From assembly GCA_900550135.1 (NCBI GenBank), contig URQO01000018.1, positions 1-29,825 of the forward strand: a DNA stretch of 29,825 nucleotides, given 5' to 3'. The position numbers and the translations under genes are program-made. The notes under the pieces are model-generated. The model ran no database searches. It had not been told where the DNA came from and saw nothing but the letters and a program-made list of their open reading frames with translations. This DNA comes from an uncultured Eubacterium sp. (GTDB taxonomy: Bacteria > Bacillota > Clostridia > Lachnospirales > Lachnospiraceae). Shown piece after piece: positions 1 through 8,014 of the stretch (within the stretch, counting starts at the first letter, position 1; every line of letters begins with the position of its first letter).

Positions 1-54
1 CAGGCGCGATCTCTTTTAAATAATATTCCTCATTCCAGTGACCGGAAAAATCAT

Positions 55-723
55 ATGAATAGAAGCATAGAGATTATGGATATTGACTTAAAAGAAGCTC
101 TTAGATATTTGGGGTATGGAAATAATGTTCCTGATAACAAAACAAAGGAGCTTCTTATTAAATGCTCAGAAGAATTAAAAAAATCAATGGATTGTAAATT
201 CATATATAAAGTTTTTGATTTGAAAAATGGACAAATACCTGATTCTACATTTGTTTTAGAAGGTAATTCCATAAAGGAACATCTTTATAATTGTGAAAAA
301 GTTGTTTTTATGTGTGCTACTTTGTCAGGCACAGTTGATTTGCTTATTAGAAAAAAACAAATAGTTTCAATGACGGAAGCCATGCTTGTTGACAGTATGG
401 CATCGGCGGTAATTGAACAGGTATGTGACAGTGCAGAGCAGATTATTTTAAAAGACTTTAAAGAATATGAACATACATGGAGATTTGGACTTGGATATGG
501 TGATTTTCCATTGGAAAAACAACCGGAATTTCTGAATATTTTGGATGCACCTAAAAGAATAGGTGTGTGTGCAAATGAAAGTAAAATGCTTACTCCAACC
601 AAATCGGTCACATGCGTTATAGGTCTTGGTCACAACTTGAAAGTTTCAAGTAAAAAGAGCTGCGATTTTTGTGATTTTAGAGACAGATGCACCTTTAGAA
701 AAAATGGAACAACATGCAGTTAA
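55..723 (+). CDS. Methionine synthase reactivation-domain protein (stand-alone)
   Basis: Encodes about 222 residues resembling the C-terminal AdoMet-binding activation domain of cobalamin-dependent methionine synthase, here as a separate protein. In the family this domain lets oxidised cob(II)alamin on MetH be reductively remethylated using AdoMet. Visible features are the N-terminal ALRYLGYG motif usual for clostridial stand-alone versions, an RFGLGYGDFPLEKQ stretch, and a Cys-rich tail (CDFCDFRDRC near residues 205-215). It ends 27 bases before metH, whose product lacks this domain, so the two presumably work as a pair. The start is uncertain. ATG 55 has only a weak ribosome site, and in-frame ATG 76 would give a protein beginning closer to relatives. 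The frame is open to the window edge. Function is inferred from family resemblance and context. Confidence 0.85.
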   Translation: MNRSIEIMDIDLKEALRYLGYGNNVPDNKTKELLIKCSEELKKSMDCKFIYKVFDLKNGQIPDSTFVLEGNSIKEHLYNCEKVVFMCATLSGTVDLLIRKKQIVSMTEAMLVDSMASAVIEQVCDSAEQIILKDFKEYEHTWRFGLGYGDFPLEKQPEFLNILDAPKRIGVCANESKMLTPTKSVTCVIGLGHNLKVSSKKSCDFCDFRDRCTFRKNGTTCS

Positions 724-750
724 AATATAAGATAAACTACGGAGAAAGAT

Positions 751-3165
751 ATGGGTAATTTATTTGACAGAGATTATATTATTTTAGATGGTGCCATGGG
801 CACAATGCTTCAGCAAAAAGGAATGGAACTTGGAGTAGTTCCTGAAACTTTAAATATTACAAAGCCGGAGTGGATTGTAGATATTCACAGTCAGTATATT
901 AATGCAGGTTCTGATGTGGTATATGCCAATACTTTTGGTGCAAACCGTTATAAGATGAAAGATACAGGATATACCGTTGAAGAATTGATTTCGGCAGCTA
1001 TCAAAAACGCAAAAACAGCTGCAAAAGACACAAATGCAATGGTAGCATTAGATGTTGGACCGATAGGACAACTTTTAGAACCTACAGGAAGTTTATCTTT
1101 TGAAGAAGCTTATGATATTTTTAAGGAAGAAATATTGGCGGCAAAAGATGCCGACTTGGTTGTAATAGAAACAATGACAGATTTAATGGAGATAAAGGCC
1201 GCTGTACTTGCAGCAAAAGAAAATTCAAATCTGCCTGTTATTACAACAATGACTTTTGAAGAAAATATGCGAACATTTACAGGATGTAGTGTGTCGGCAA
1301 TGTGTCTTACGTTGGAAGGTTTGGGTGTGGATGCTCTTGGAGTAAACTGTTCTCTTGGACCAAAAGACTTGTTACCAATTGTTGCTGAAATTGCAAATTG
1401 GACTTCTTTACCAATAGTTGTAAAAGCAAATGCAGGACTTCCTGATCCTGTTACAAATACATACAATGTTCTACCTGATGAGTTTGCATCTATTTATAAA
1501 GAAATGCTTCAGTATGGAGTGCATACTATTGGTGGATGCTGTGGAACTACACCTGAATATATTAAAAAATTGAAGCAAATGGCAGAAGAGGCAAACGAAA
1601 ACGGAGAATTTGTTAGAGGCTCAATGAAACGTCAGTTGTCTGTTTGCTCACCAACCAAAACTGTCATTGTAGACCAGCCCCGTATAGTTGGTGAGAGAAT
1701 CAATCCAACAGGCAAAAAGAGATTTAAACAGGCACTTATGGAAAATGACATGGACTACATTTTAGGTCAGGCTATTGAGCAGATTGAGGCTGGTGCTGAA
1801 ATATTAGATGTAAATGTTGGATTACCTGAAATAGACGAAAAGGAAATGATGATAAAGACTGTAAAAGCATTACAGTCTATTGTTGATGTTCCGTTACAGA
1901 TTGACTCTACAAAGCCAGAGGTAATAGAGGCTGCACTTAGAGTATATAACGGAAAGCCAATATTAAATTCTGTAAATGGTGAAGATAAAATACTTGATGA
2001 CATATTGCCAATTGTTGCCAAATACGGAGCTGCTGTCATTGGTCTTACATTAGATGAAAACGGAATACCTGATACTGTAGAAAAAAGAGTAAAGATTGCT
2101 GAAAAGATTATGAATAAGGCAATGTCTTATGGTATACCAAAAGAAGATGTTATTATTGATTGCCTTACGTTAACTGTTTCAGCAGAGCAAAAGGCATGTC
2201 TTGAAACTTTAAAGGCACTTAATATTGTAAAAAATAAATTGGGACTTAGAACAGTTCTTGGAGTTTCAAATATTTCATTTGGATTACCAAACAGAGAAAC
2301 AGTAAATAAGTATTTCCTTACTATGGCACTTTACAGTGGACTTGATTTACCTATTATTAATCCAAATGTATCATCAATGGTCTGGGCTGTTAAAACATAC
2401 AAAGTATTGGCAGACATAGACAAAAATTCTATGGATTTTATTGAATATTCAAGTACCCATGAGGCTGAAAGTGTTGCAAAAAAGTCTGAACAGACAGGAA
2501 GTGATACAGGAAATGTCACTGCTACACTAAGTACTCCTGAGGCAAACAAAATTCTTCATGCAATGGAAACCGGAATGAAAAATGAAGGTAAACGACTTAC
2601 AGAAGAATGTCTAAATAAATTTGATGCCATGGATATTATTAATGAAATGTTAATACCGGCATTGGACGTAGTAGGTGATAAGTTTGAAAAAGGGAAAATA
2701 TTCTTGCCACAGCTTATTTTAGCAGCTGATGTGGCCAAAGAATGCTTCGAAGTAATCAAGACGTTTTTGGCAGACAAAGGAGCAGGCTCAGAATCAAAAG
2801 GAAAAATCGTTATAGCCACTGTAAAAGGTGACATACATGATATAGGAAAGAACATTGTAAAAGTAATTTTAGAAAATTACGGATTTGATGTTATTGATTT
2901 GGGCCGTGATGTTGATCCGGAGATTGTTTTAAAGGCAACAGTGGAGAATGATGTGCATTTAGTTGGATTGTCAGCACTTATGACTACCACACTTGGTTCT
3001 ATGGAAGATACAATTAAGCTTTTAAGAGCCAACAATGTTGATTGTAAAATTATGGTTGGCGGAGCTGTTCTTACAGAAGATTATGCCATGGAGATTGGAG
3101 CCGATTACTATGCTAAGGATGCAAAGATGAGTGCGGATATAGCAAAGGAAGTTTTGATTAAATAG
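751..3165 (+). CDS. metH: Cobalamin-dependent methionine synthase, lacking the activation domain
   Basis: Transfers a methyl group from 5-methyltetrahydrofolate via cobalamin to homocysteine, giving methionine in the cytoplasm. Domains in order are the homocysteine S-methyltransferase barrel (about 1-285) with zinc ligands Cys200, Cys263 and Cys264 (the latter in GGCCGT), the pterin-binding barrel (about 305-570) opening with GERINPTG at 314-321, then the helical cap and Rossmann B12-binding domain (about 610-804). The last has the base-off motif Asp694-x-His696-x-x-Gly699. At 804 residues it is about 400 shorter than E. coli MetH because the AdoMet reactivation domain is missing. That domain is supplied by the gene just upstream. 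The start is supported by a GGAG site 6 bases before ATG. No cobalamin or SAM riboswitch is visible between the two genes. Confidence 0.96.
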   Translation: MGNLFDRDYIILDGAMGTMLQQKGMELGVVPETLNITKPEWIVDIHSQYINAGSDVVYANTFGANRYKMKDTGYTVEELISAAIKNAKTAAKDTNAMVALDVGPIGQLLEPTGSLSFEEAYDIFKEEILAAKDADLVVIETMTDLMEIKAAVLAAKENSNLPVITTMTFEENMRTFTGCSVSAMCLTLEGLGVDALGVNCSLGPKDLLPIVAEIANWTSLPIVVKANAGLPDPVTNTYNVLPDEFASIYKEMLQYGVHTIGGCCGTTPEYIKKLKQMAEEANENGEFVRGSMKRQLSVCSPTKTVIVDQPRIVGERINPTGKKRFKQALMENDMDYILGQAIEQIEAGAEILDVNVGLPEIDEKEMMIKTVKALQSIVDVPLQIDSTKPEVIEAALRVYNGKPILNSVNGEDKILDDILPIVAKYGAAVIGLTLDENGIPDTVEKRVKIAEKIMNKAMSYGIPKEDVIIDCLTLTVSAEQKACLETLKALNIVKNKLGLRTVLGVSNISFGLPNRETVNKYFLTMALYSGLDLPIINPNVSSMVWAVKTYKVLADIDKNSMDFIEYSSTHEAESVAKKSEQTGSDTGNVTATLSTPEANKILHAMETGMKNEGKRLTEECLNKFDAMDIINEMLIPALDVVGDKFEKGKIFLPQLILAADVAKECFEVIKTFLADKGAGSESKGKIVIATVKGDIHDIGKNIVKVILENYGFDVIDLGRDVDPEIVLKATVENDVHLVGLSALMTTTLGSMEDTIKLLRANNVDCKIMVGGAVLTEDYAMEIGADYYAKDAKMSADIAKEVLIK

Positions 3166-3206
3166 AAAATACAGAATATATTAAATAAAAAAGGTTAAAT
3201 TAACAC

Positions 3207-3235
3207 TTGCTTTTTTCTCACAACTCTGTTATAGT
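3207..3235 (+). promoter_or_regulatory. Sigma-A promoter for rpmB
   Basis: A TTGCTT -35 (3207-3212) and TATAGT -10 (3230-3235) are separated by 17 bases, 60 bases before the rpmB start. Transcription would begin near 3242 and include the hairpin at 3248-3270. Confidence 0.75.
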
Positions 3236-3247
3236 AGCGTTTGTGTC

Positions 3248-3270
3248 AGGTCGAAGAAGAGGTTTGACCT
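3248..3270 (+). promoter_or_regulatory. Hairpin in the rpmB 5' leader
   Basis: An 8-base-pair stem (AGGTCGAA with TTTGACCT, one G-U pair) encloses a 7-base loop at the very start of the predicted rpmB transcript. It has no T-run, so it is not a terminator. It could stabilise the mRNA or bind a ribosomal protein. I do not recognise it as a catalogued leader. Confidence 0.45.
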
Positions 3271-3294
3271 AAAAAGCGTCAAGGAGGTGCTATC

Positions 3295-3480
3295 ATGGCT
3301 AAATGCGCAATTTGTGAAAAAGGTGCTCATTTCGGAAATAATGTGAGTCATTCCCATAGAAGATCCAATAAGATGTGGAAATCAAACGTGAAATCCGTTA
3401 AGGTTAAAACTGAAGGCGGAGCAAAGAAAATGTACGTTTGCACATCTTGTTTAAAATCAGGAAAAGTAGAAAGAGCATAA
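3295..3480 (+). CDS. rpmB: 50S ribosomal protein L28
   Basis: Component of the large ribosomal subunit. The 61-residue length and the VSHSHRRSNKMWK core are typical for L28. Two CxxC pairs (Cys4/Cys7 and Cys49/Cys52) identify the zinc-binding form. The start is fixed by AAGGAGGTG 8 bases upstream. It has its own promoter and an intrinsic terminator directly downstream, so it appears monocistronic. The same neighbours, Asp23 (yloU) and DAK kinase (yloV), accompany rpmB in many Firmicutes. Confidence 0.97.
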   Translation: MAKCAICEKGAHFGNNVSHSHRRSNKMWKSNVKSVKVKTEGGAKKMYVCTSCLKSGKVERA

Positions 3481-3496
3481 TATATGCATATTAGAT

Positions 3497-3530
3497 AAAA
3501 AGACGCTGCATTGGTAGTGTCTTTTTTCTT
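3497..3530 (+). terminator. Intrinsic terminator after rpmB
   Basis: An AAAAAGACGCT stem pairs with AGTGTCTTTTT (one G-U pair) around an 8-base loop, and the descending arm merges into a T-run. The T-rich tail also contains the -35 box of the next gene. Confidence 0.85.
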
Positions 3531-3557
3531 GTTTTTTTATACTAAAGAGAGTATAAT
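3529..3557 (+). promoter_or_regulatory. Sigma-A promoter for the Asp23-DAK operon
   Basis: TTGTTT (3529-3534), a 17-base spacer and a consensus TATAAT (3552-3557). The -35 lies inside the T-tail of the rpmB terminator. Confidence 0.7.
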
Positions 3558-3609
3558 GTTCCTAACTATGTAAACTAATATGTAAATAAACTCACAAGGA
3601 GGAACATAT

Positions 3610-3969
3610 ATGAAAGGTAGAATGAATACAGAAATGGGACAGATTTTAATTAGTCCTGAAGTTATTGCAAAATATGCCAGCGAAACAGCTTACGAATGCT
3701 TTGGTATTGTGGGTATGGCTATGGTCAGTGTTAAGGATGGCATTGTAAGATTATTAAAGAGAGACAGTTCAACTAAAGGAATCAATGTTGAAATAAATGA
3801 AGACAATGAAATCACAATTGATTTTCATATTATTGTAGCTTACGGTGTAAATATTGCTACAATAGCTGACAACATTATTTCAAATGTTAAATATAAGATA
3901 GAAGAATTTACTGGAATGAAAGTAAATAAGGTTAATGTGTTTGTTGAAGGCGTCAGAACCATTGACTAA
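3610..3969 (+). CDS. Asp23/Gls24 family protein (YloU-like)
   Basis: A small cytoplasmic protein of 119 residues, entirely within the Asp23/Gls24 family. The family fold is seen in the order ISPEVIAKYASETAYECFGIVGM (about 14-36), a central strand region with IDFHIIVAYGVNI, and a C-terminal helix-strand ending KVNVFVEGVR. Family members are linked to envelope stress and, in the YloU branch, are paired with the fatty-acid-kinase-like YloV encoded next, 27 bases downstream. It has a strong site (AAGGAGG, 6 bases before ATG) and its own promoter. The molecular role of the YloU branch is not established. Confidence 0.93.
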   Translation: MKGRMNTEMGQILISPEVIAKYASETAYECFGIVGMAMVSVKDGIVRLLKRDSSTKGINVEINEDNEITIDFHIIVAYGVNIATIADNIISNVKYKIEEFTGMKVNKVNVFVEGVRTID

Positions 3970-3996
3970 TCAGTTTACCCTTAGGAGGATAAAATT

Positions 3997-5673
3997 TTGG
4001 AAATTAATGTAATTGATGCACAGATGCTACAAAAGATGTTTATAGCAGGTGCAAAGAATCTTGAAGCAAAAAAAGAATGGATTAATGAATTGAATGTATT
4101 TCCCGTACCTGATGGAGATACAGGAACAAACATGACTCTTACAATTATGTCAGCAGCAAACGAGGTTGGAGCTATAAGTAATCCAACAATGGAAAATGTT
4201 GCAAAGGCAATTTCAACAGGTTCTCTTCGTGGAGCCAGAGGAAACTCAGGAGTTATTCTTTCACAGCTTTTTAGAGGATTTACAAGAGAAATAAAGAAAT
4301 ATGATGACATCAATGTAGAAATATTGTCAAGAGCATGTGTCAGAGCCGTTGAAACAGCATACAAGGCAGTTATGAAACCAAAGGAAGGTACAATTTTGAC
4401 AGTTGCCAAAGGTATGGCTGACAAAGCCTGCGAAATGCTTGGAACAAGTGATGATTTGGTGGTTGTTATTGATGAAATCATTAAACATGGTGACTATGTA
4501 TTAAGCCAGACACCTGAAATGCTTCCTGTATTAAAACAGGCAGGAGTTGTTGACTCGGGTGGACAGGGACTTATGGTTGTATTAAAGGGAGCATATGATG
4601 CTTTACTTGGAAAAGAAGTAGATTATACACTTGAAGTCAGCGCACCAAAAACATCAATGGTAACAGATGATTTGCCATTAGATGAGGCAGACATTAAGTT
4701 TGGATATTGTACAGAATTCATTATCAATCTTGACAAACCAATGGATGACAAAGAAGAAAAGTCGTTTAAAGAATTTTTAGAATCAATTGGTGATTCTATT
4801 GTATTGGTTGCAGATGATGAAATTGTAAAAGTTCATGTTCATACAAACCAGCCGGGTGAAGCATTTACAAGAGCATTAACATACGGTTCTTTGTCAAGAA
4901 TGAAGATTGACAACATGCGAGAGGAACATCATGAACGTCTTATTAAAAATGCTCAAATTATGGCAGAAAAGCAGAAGGCCGAAGAAGAGCAGGCTAAGGC
5001 AAATGAACCAAAGAAAAAATATGGATTTATTGCTGTTTCAGTAGGTGAAGGTCTCGACGAAATCTTTAAGGGATTAAATGTTGATTACATTATCTCAGGT
5101 GGACAGACTATGAACCCAAGCACAGAAGATATTTTAAATGCAGTTGACAAGGTTAATGCAGAAACAATTTTTGTACTTCCAAATAACAAAAATATTATTC
5201 TTGCGGCAAATCAGGCAGAAAGTCTTGTTGAGGACAAACAGTTAGTTGTTATACCTTCAAAGACTATTCCACAGGGAATTTCTGCAATGATTGGCTTTAT
5301 TGAAGACAGTTCTGTAGAAGAAAACAAAGAATCAATGATTGACAGTATGTCATATGTAAAAACAGGCGAGGTAACTTATGCCGTAAGAGATACTGTTATT
5401 GATGATAAAGAAATTAAAGAAGGTAACATCATGGGTATTGGCGATTCAGGTATGCTTGCAGTAGGTGAGGATATCACTGATACAACAGTAGAGATGATAA
5501 AGGAAATGCAGGACGAGGATTCTGAAATAGTCAGCATTTACTTTGGTGAAAATGTCACTAAGGAAGATGCAGATGCACTTTCTGAAAAGATTGCAGAAGA
5601 ATTACCGGACTTAGAAGTGGAAGTATATGCAGGTGGACAGCCTGTATACTATTACATTGTGTCTGTTGAATAG
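3997..5673 (+). CDS. DAK2-domain fatty acid kinase-like protein (YloV/FakA family)
   Basis: 558 residues. An N-terminal DhaL/DAK2 nucleotide-binding domain (about 8-200) carries the metal-binding PVPDGDTGTNM motif with Asp39 and Asp41, followed by GARGNSGVILSQ and a conserved SGGQGL. A middle region and a C-terminal DegV-like fold (about 340-558) follow. In Staphylococcus, FakA phosphorylates fatty acids presented by DegV-type FakB proteins. A like role in recycling host-derived or internal fatty acids is inferred here. No fakB is in the window. The start codon is TTG, supported by AGGAGG 8 bases upstream and by MEINVIDAQ being the natural N-terminus. It shares an operon with the Asp23 gene. 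Confidence 0.92.
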   Translation: MEINVIDAQMLQKMFIAGAKNLEAKKEWINELNVFPVPDGDTGTNMTLTIMSAANEVGAISNPTMENVAKAISTGSLRGARGNSGVILSQLFRGFTREIKKYDDINVEILSRACVRAVETAYKAVMKPKEGTILTVAKGMADKACEMLGTSDDLVVVIDEIIKHGDYVLSQTPEMLPVLKQAGVVDSGGQGLMVVLKGAYDALLGKEVDYTLEVSAPKTSMVTDDLPLDEADIKFGYCTEFIINLDKPMDDKEEKSFKEFLESIGDSIVLVADDEIVKVHVHTNQPGEAFTRALTYGSLSRMKIDNMREEHHERLIKNAQIMAEKQKAEEEQAKANEPKKKYGFIAVSVGEGLDEIFKGLNVDYIISGGQTMNPSTEDILNAVDKVNAETIFVLPNNKNIILAANQAESLVEDKQLVVIPSKTIPQGISAMIGFIEDSSVEENKESMIDSMSYVKTGEVTYAVRDTVIDDKEIKEGNIMGIGDSGMLAVGEDITDTTVEMIKEMQDEDSEIVSIYFGENVTKEDADALSEKIAEELPDLEVEVYAGGQPVYYYIVSVE

Positions 5674-5683
5674 TGGAGGAATA

Positions 5684-6184
5684 ATGGACGAGGTTTTTGT
5701 AGAACAGATCATAAAAAGAAGACCAAGCCTTTCAATAATGATGCTTAGAACAGTATCAATAGTAATTGTGCCAATTATATTCTTACTATTATTAAGATAC
5801 GGTATTTTTGCATTTACTGTAACGGTATTGGTTATTTATGGTGTTTACATGATTTGGGTTTACACAAGTATTGAATATGAATATTCATTTTTAAATGGTG
5901 AATTATCCATAGACAAAATCATGGGACAAAGAAAAAGAAAACATGTAGCAGATTACGAAATGAAAGAAGCAGAAGTTGTTGCTCCCCTGACATCAGATCA
6001 GGTTGTAAGGGCATCAACAGGTGCTATTGTAAAAGATTATTCTTCAGGATTTAAAAGCGACAGATTGTATGCGATGATTGTTAACAATGCAGATGGAAAA
6101 GTGAAAGTTGTTTTTGAACCAAGTGAAAAAGTTATTGATGCAATGTATCATATGCGTCCTAATATAGTTAAGAAGAATATATAA
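5684..6184 (+). CDS. Small membrane protein (resembles DUF6106)
   Basis: 166 residues beginning MDEVFVEQIIKRRPS. Two closely spaced hydrophobic segments (about 20-37 and 40-60) precede a soluble region of about 105 residues with mixed charge (GQRKRKHV, SSGFKSDRLYAMIV). It resembles a family of unknown function found in Lachnospiraceae, which I recall as DUF6106. The start at 5684 is chosen because GGAGG lies 4 bases upstream. In-frame ATG 5627 would overlap the DAK gene and has no site. It is last in the operon before a strong terminator. Function unknown. Confidence 0.8.
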   Translation: MDEVFVEQIIKRRPSLSIMMLRTVSIVIVPIIFLLLLRYGIFAFTVTVLVIYGVYMIWVYTSIEYEYSFLNGELSIDKIMGQRKRKHVADYEMKEAEVVAPLTSDQVVRASTGAIVKDYSSGFKSDRLYAMIVNNADGKVKVVFEPSEKVIDAMYHMRPNIVKKNI

Positions 6185-6195
6185 TTTTGTTTTTT

Positions 6196-6238
6196 AAAGC
6201 TAACGGGGTGCACATCATACACTCTGTTAGCTTTTTTA
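6196..6238 (+). terminator. Intrinsic terminator of the Asp23-DAK operon
   Basis: A long stem (AAAGCTAAC with GTTAGCTTT, continued inward by GGGGTG with CACTCT through G-U pairs) is followed by TTTTTT. Confidence 0.9.
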
Positions 6239-6249
6239 ATTATAACTAA

Positions 6250-6278
6250 TTGACGATAAAGTTATTTTGTGATAATAT
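6250..6278 (+). promoter_or_regulatory. Probable sigma-A promoter for guaB
   Basis: TTGACG (6250-6255), a 17-base spacer and TAATAT (6273-6278). Transcription would start near 6285, just before the terminator-like hairpin at 6290-6314. Confidence 0.6.
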
Positions 6279-6289
6279 TTTCGTTAATT

Positions 6290-6314
6290 AAGCGCGAATC
6301 TATTTGCGCTTTTT
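6290..6314 (+). promoter_or_regulatory. Terminator-like hairpin in the guaB leader
   Basis: A nine-pair stem (AAGCGCGAA with TTTGCGCTT, one G-U) closed by a TCTA tetraloop and followed by TTT. It lies between the promoter and the guaB start. It may be an attenuator, or a second terminator for the preceding operon if the promoter call is wrong. Confidence 0.5.
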
Positions 6315-6347
6315 ACATTATTAAGTACATATAAGGAGGAAAAATCA

Positions 6348-7802
6348 GTGGGTAAAATTATAGGCGAAGGAATTACATTTGATGATGTACTTTTAGTACC
6401 ACAGTATTCAGAAGTTACACCAAATATGGTAGATTTATCAACAAATCTTACAAAGACAATCAAATTAAACATTCCAATGATGAGTGCCGGAATGGACACA
6501 GTTACAGAACATAGAATGGCAATTGCCATGGCCAGACAGGGTGGAATAGGTATCATCCACAAGAACATGACAATTGAACAGCAGGCAGAAGAGGTTGACA
6601 AGGTTAAACGTTCTGAAAATGGTGTCATCACTGATCCATTTTATTTATCTCCGGAACATACAATAAAAGATGCCAATGATTTGATGGCAAAATTTAGAAT
6701 TTCAGGTGTTCCTATTGTTGTAGGCAAAAAGTTAGTAGGAATTATCACAAACCGTGATCTTAAATTCGAAACAGATGAAACAAAACTTATCAAAGATTCT
6801 ATGACATCTGAAGGTCTTATAACAGCAAAAGCAGGTGTTACATTAGAAGAAGCAAAAGCAATTCTTGCAAAATCAAGAAAAGAAAAGTTGCCAATCGTTG
6901 ATGATGATTTCAATTTGGTAGGTTTAATTACTATTAAAGATATTGAAAAGCAGATTAAATATCCTTTATCAGCAAAGGATGCACAGGGTAGATTACTTTG
7001 TGGTGCGGCTGTTGGTATTACAGCAAATGTTATGGATAGAGTAAAAGCATTGGTTGATGCAAAAGTTGACGTTATTGTTATTGACTCAGCTCATGGTCAT
7101 TCAGCAAACATCTTTAAGACATTAAAGATGATAAAGGCTGAATATCCTGATTTACAGGTTATTGCAGGAAATGTTGCAACAGGTGAAGCTACAAGAGATC
7201 TTATTGAAGCAGGAGCAGACGCAGTTAAGGTTGGTATTGGACCTGGTTCTATTTGTACAACACGTGTAGTTGCAGGTATTGGTGTACCACAGGTTACAGC
7301 TATAATGGATTGTTATGCTGTTGCAAAAGAATATGGTGTTCCAATTATCGCTGATGGTGGTATTAAATTCTCAGGTGACATTGTTAAGGCAATTGCTGCA
7401 GGTGGTAGCGTATGTATGATGGGTTCAATGTTTGCAGGTTGTGATGAAGCACCAGGTGAATTTGAATTATTCCAGGGAAGGAAATACAAAGTATACAGAG
7501 GTATGGGAAGTATTGCTGCTATGGAAAATGGTAGCAAGGACAGATATTTCCAGTCAAATGCAAAGAAACTTGTTCCAGAAGGTGTTGAAGGACGTGTTGC
7601 ATACAAAGGAAGTATTGAAGATACAGTATTCCAGCTTATGGGTGGTTTACGTTCAGGTATGGGATATTGTGGCGCAAAGGATGTTGAGACTCTTAAAGAA
7701 ACAGGCAAATTTGTAAAAATTTCAGCAGCATCTTTAAAGGAAAGTCATCCACATGATATTCATATTACAAAAGAAGCTCCAAACTACACAACAGAAGTTT
7801 AA
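6348..7802 (+). CDS. guaB: Inosine-5'-monophosphate dehydrogenase
   Basis: Oxidises IMP to XMP with NAD, the committed step of guanine nucleotide synthesis. The 484-residue barrel enzyme has a pair of CBS domains inserted at about 90-205 (ISGVPIVVGKKLVGIITNRD and KLPIVDDDFNLVGLITIKD). The catalytic loop GPGSICTTR carries the nucleophile Cys303. The YRGMGS segment and mobile-flap residues follow. The start codon is GTG with AAGGAGG upstream and MGKIIGEGITFDDV as N-terminus, usual for the family. It is single-gene, bounded by hairpins on both sides. No purine riboswitch is seen in the leader. Confidence 0.97.
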   Translation: MGKIIGEGITFDDVLLVPQYSEVTPNMVDLSTNLTKTIKLNIPMMSAGMDTVTEHRMAIAMARQGGIGIIHKNMTIEQQAEEVDKVKRSENGVITDPFYLSPEHTIKDANDLMAKFRISGVPIVVGKKLVGIITNRDLKFETDETKLIKDSMTSEGLITAKAGVTLEEAKAILAKSRKEKLPIVDDDFNLVGLITIKDIEKQIKYPLSAKDAQGRLLCGAAVGITANVMDRVKALVDAKVDVIVIDSAHGHSANIFKTLKMIKAEYPDLQVIAGNVATGEATRDLIEAGADAVKVGIGPGSICTTRVVAGIGVPQVTAIMDCYAVAKEYGVPIIADGGIKFSGDIVKAIAAGGSVCMMGSMFAGCDEAPGEFELFQGRKYKVYRGMGSIAAMENGSKDRYFQSNAKKLVPEGVEGRVAYKGSIEDTVFQLMGGLRSGMGYCGAKDVETLKETGKFVKISAASLKESHPHDIHITKEAPNYTTEV

Positions 7803-7891
7803 TATAACAACTAAATTAACAAGAAATTAGTTAGAGTTTTTTTATAAAAACATAAAAATCGCTATAATATTTGTGTATATTATGGTAGAAT

Positions 7892-7928
7892 AAAAGGGAA
7901 TCTTTGAGAAAAGGATTCCCTTTTGTTA
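7892..7928 (+). terminator. Intrinsic terminator downstream of guaB
   Basis: AAAAGGGAATC pairs perfectly with GATTCCCTTTT around an 11-base loop, and T residues follow. It lies 90 bases beyond guaB. A TATAAT at 7863-7868 sits between, so it could also end a very short transcript. Confidence 0.85.
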
Positions 7929-8014
7929 TATTGAAAATTATTTTTTGAAAGAAGAAAAAAATATTATTAATAGAAGGTTATATGAAAAATGAAAAAAGAA
8001 AAGGAGACAGACAG

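Noticed and set aside
1..23. Possible end of an upstream gene (frame 2 reads five residues to TAA at 17-19; frame 3 reads to TAA at 21-23)
   Set aside because: Too short to identify. metF is a common neighbour, but nothing here supports it.
5627..5683. Upstream start for the small membrane protein
   Set aside because: It would overlap the DAK gene by 47 bases without a ribosome site, whereas ATG 5684 has GGAGG.
6279..6347. Purine riboswitch before guaB
   Set aside because: No three-way junction with the conserved loop sequences, and the leader is too short. Only a simple hairpin is present.
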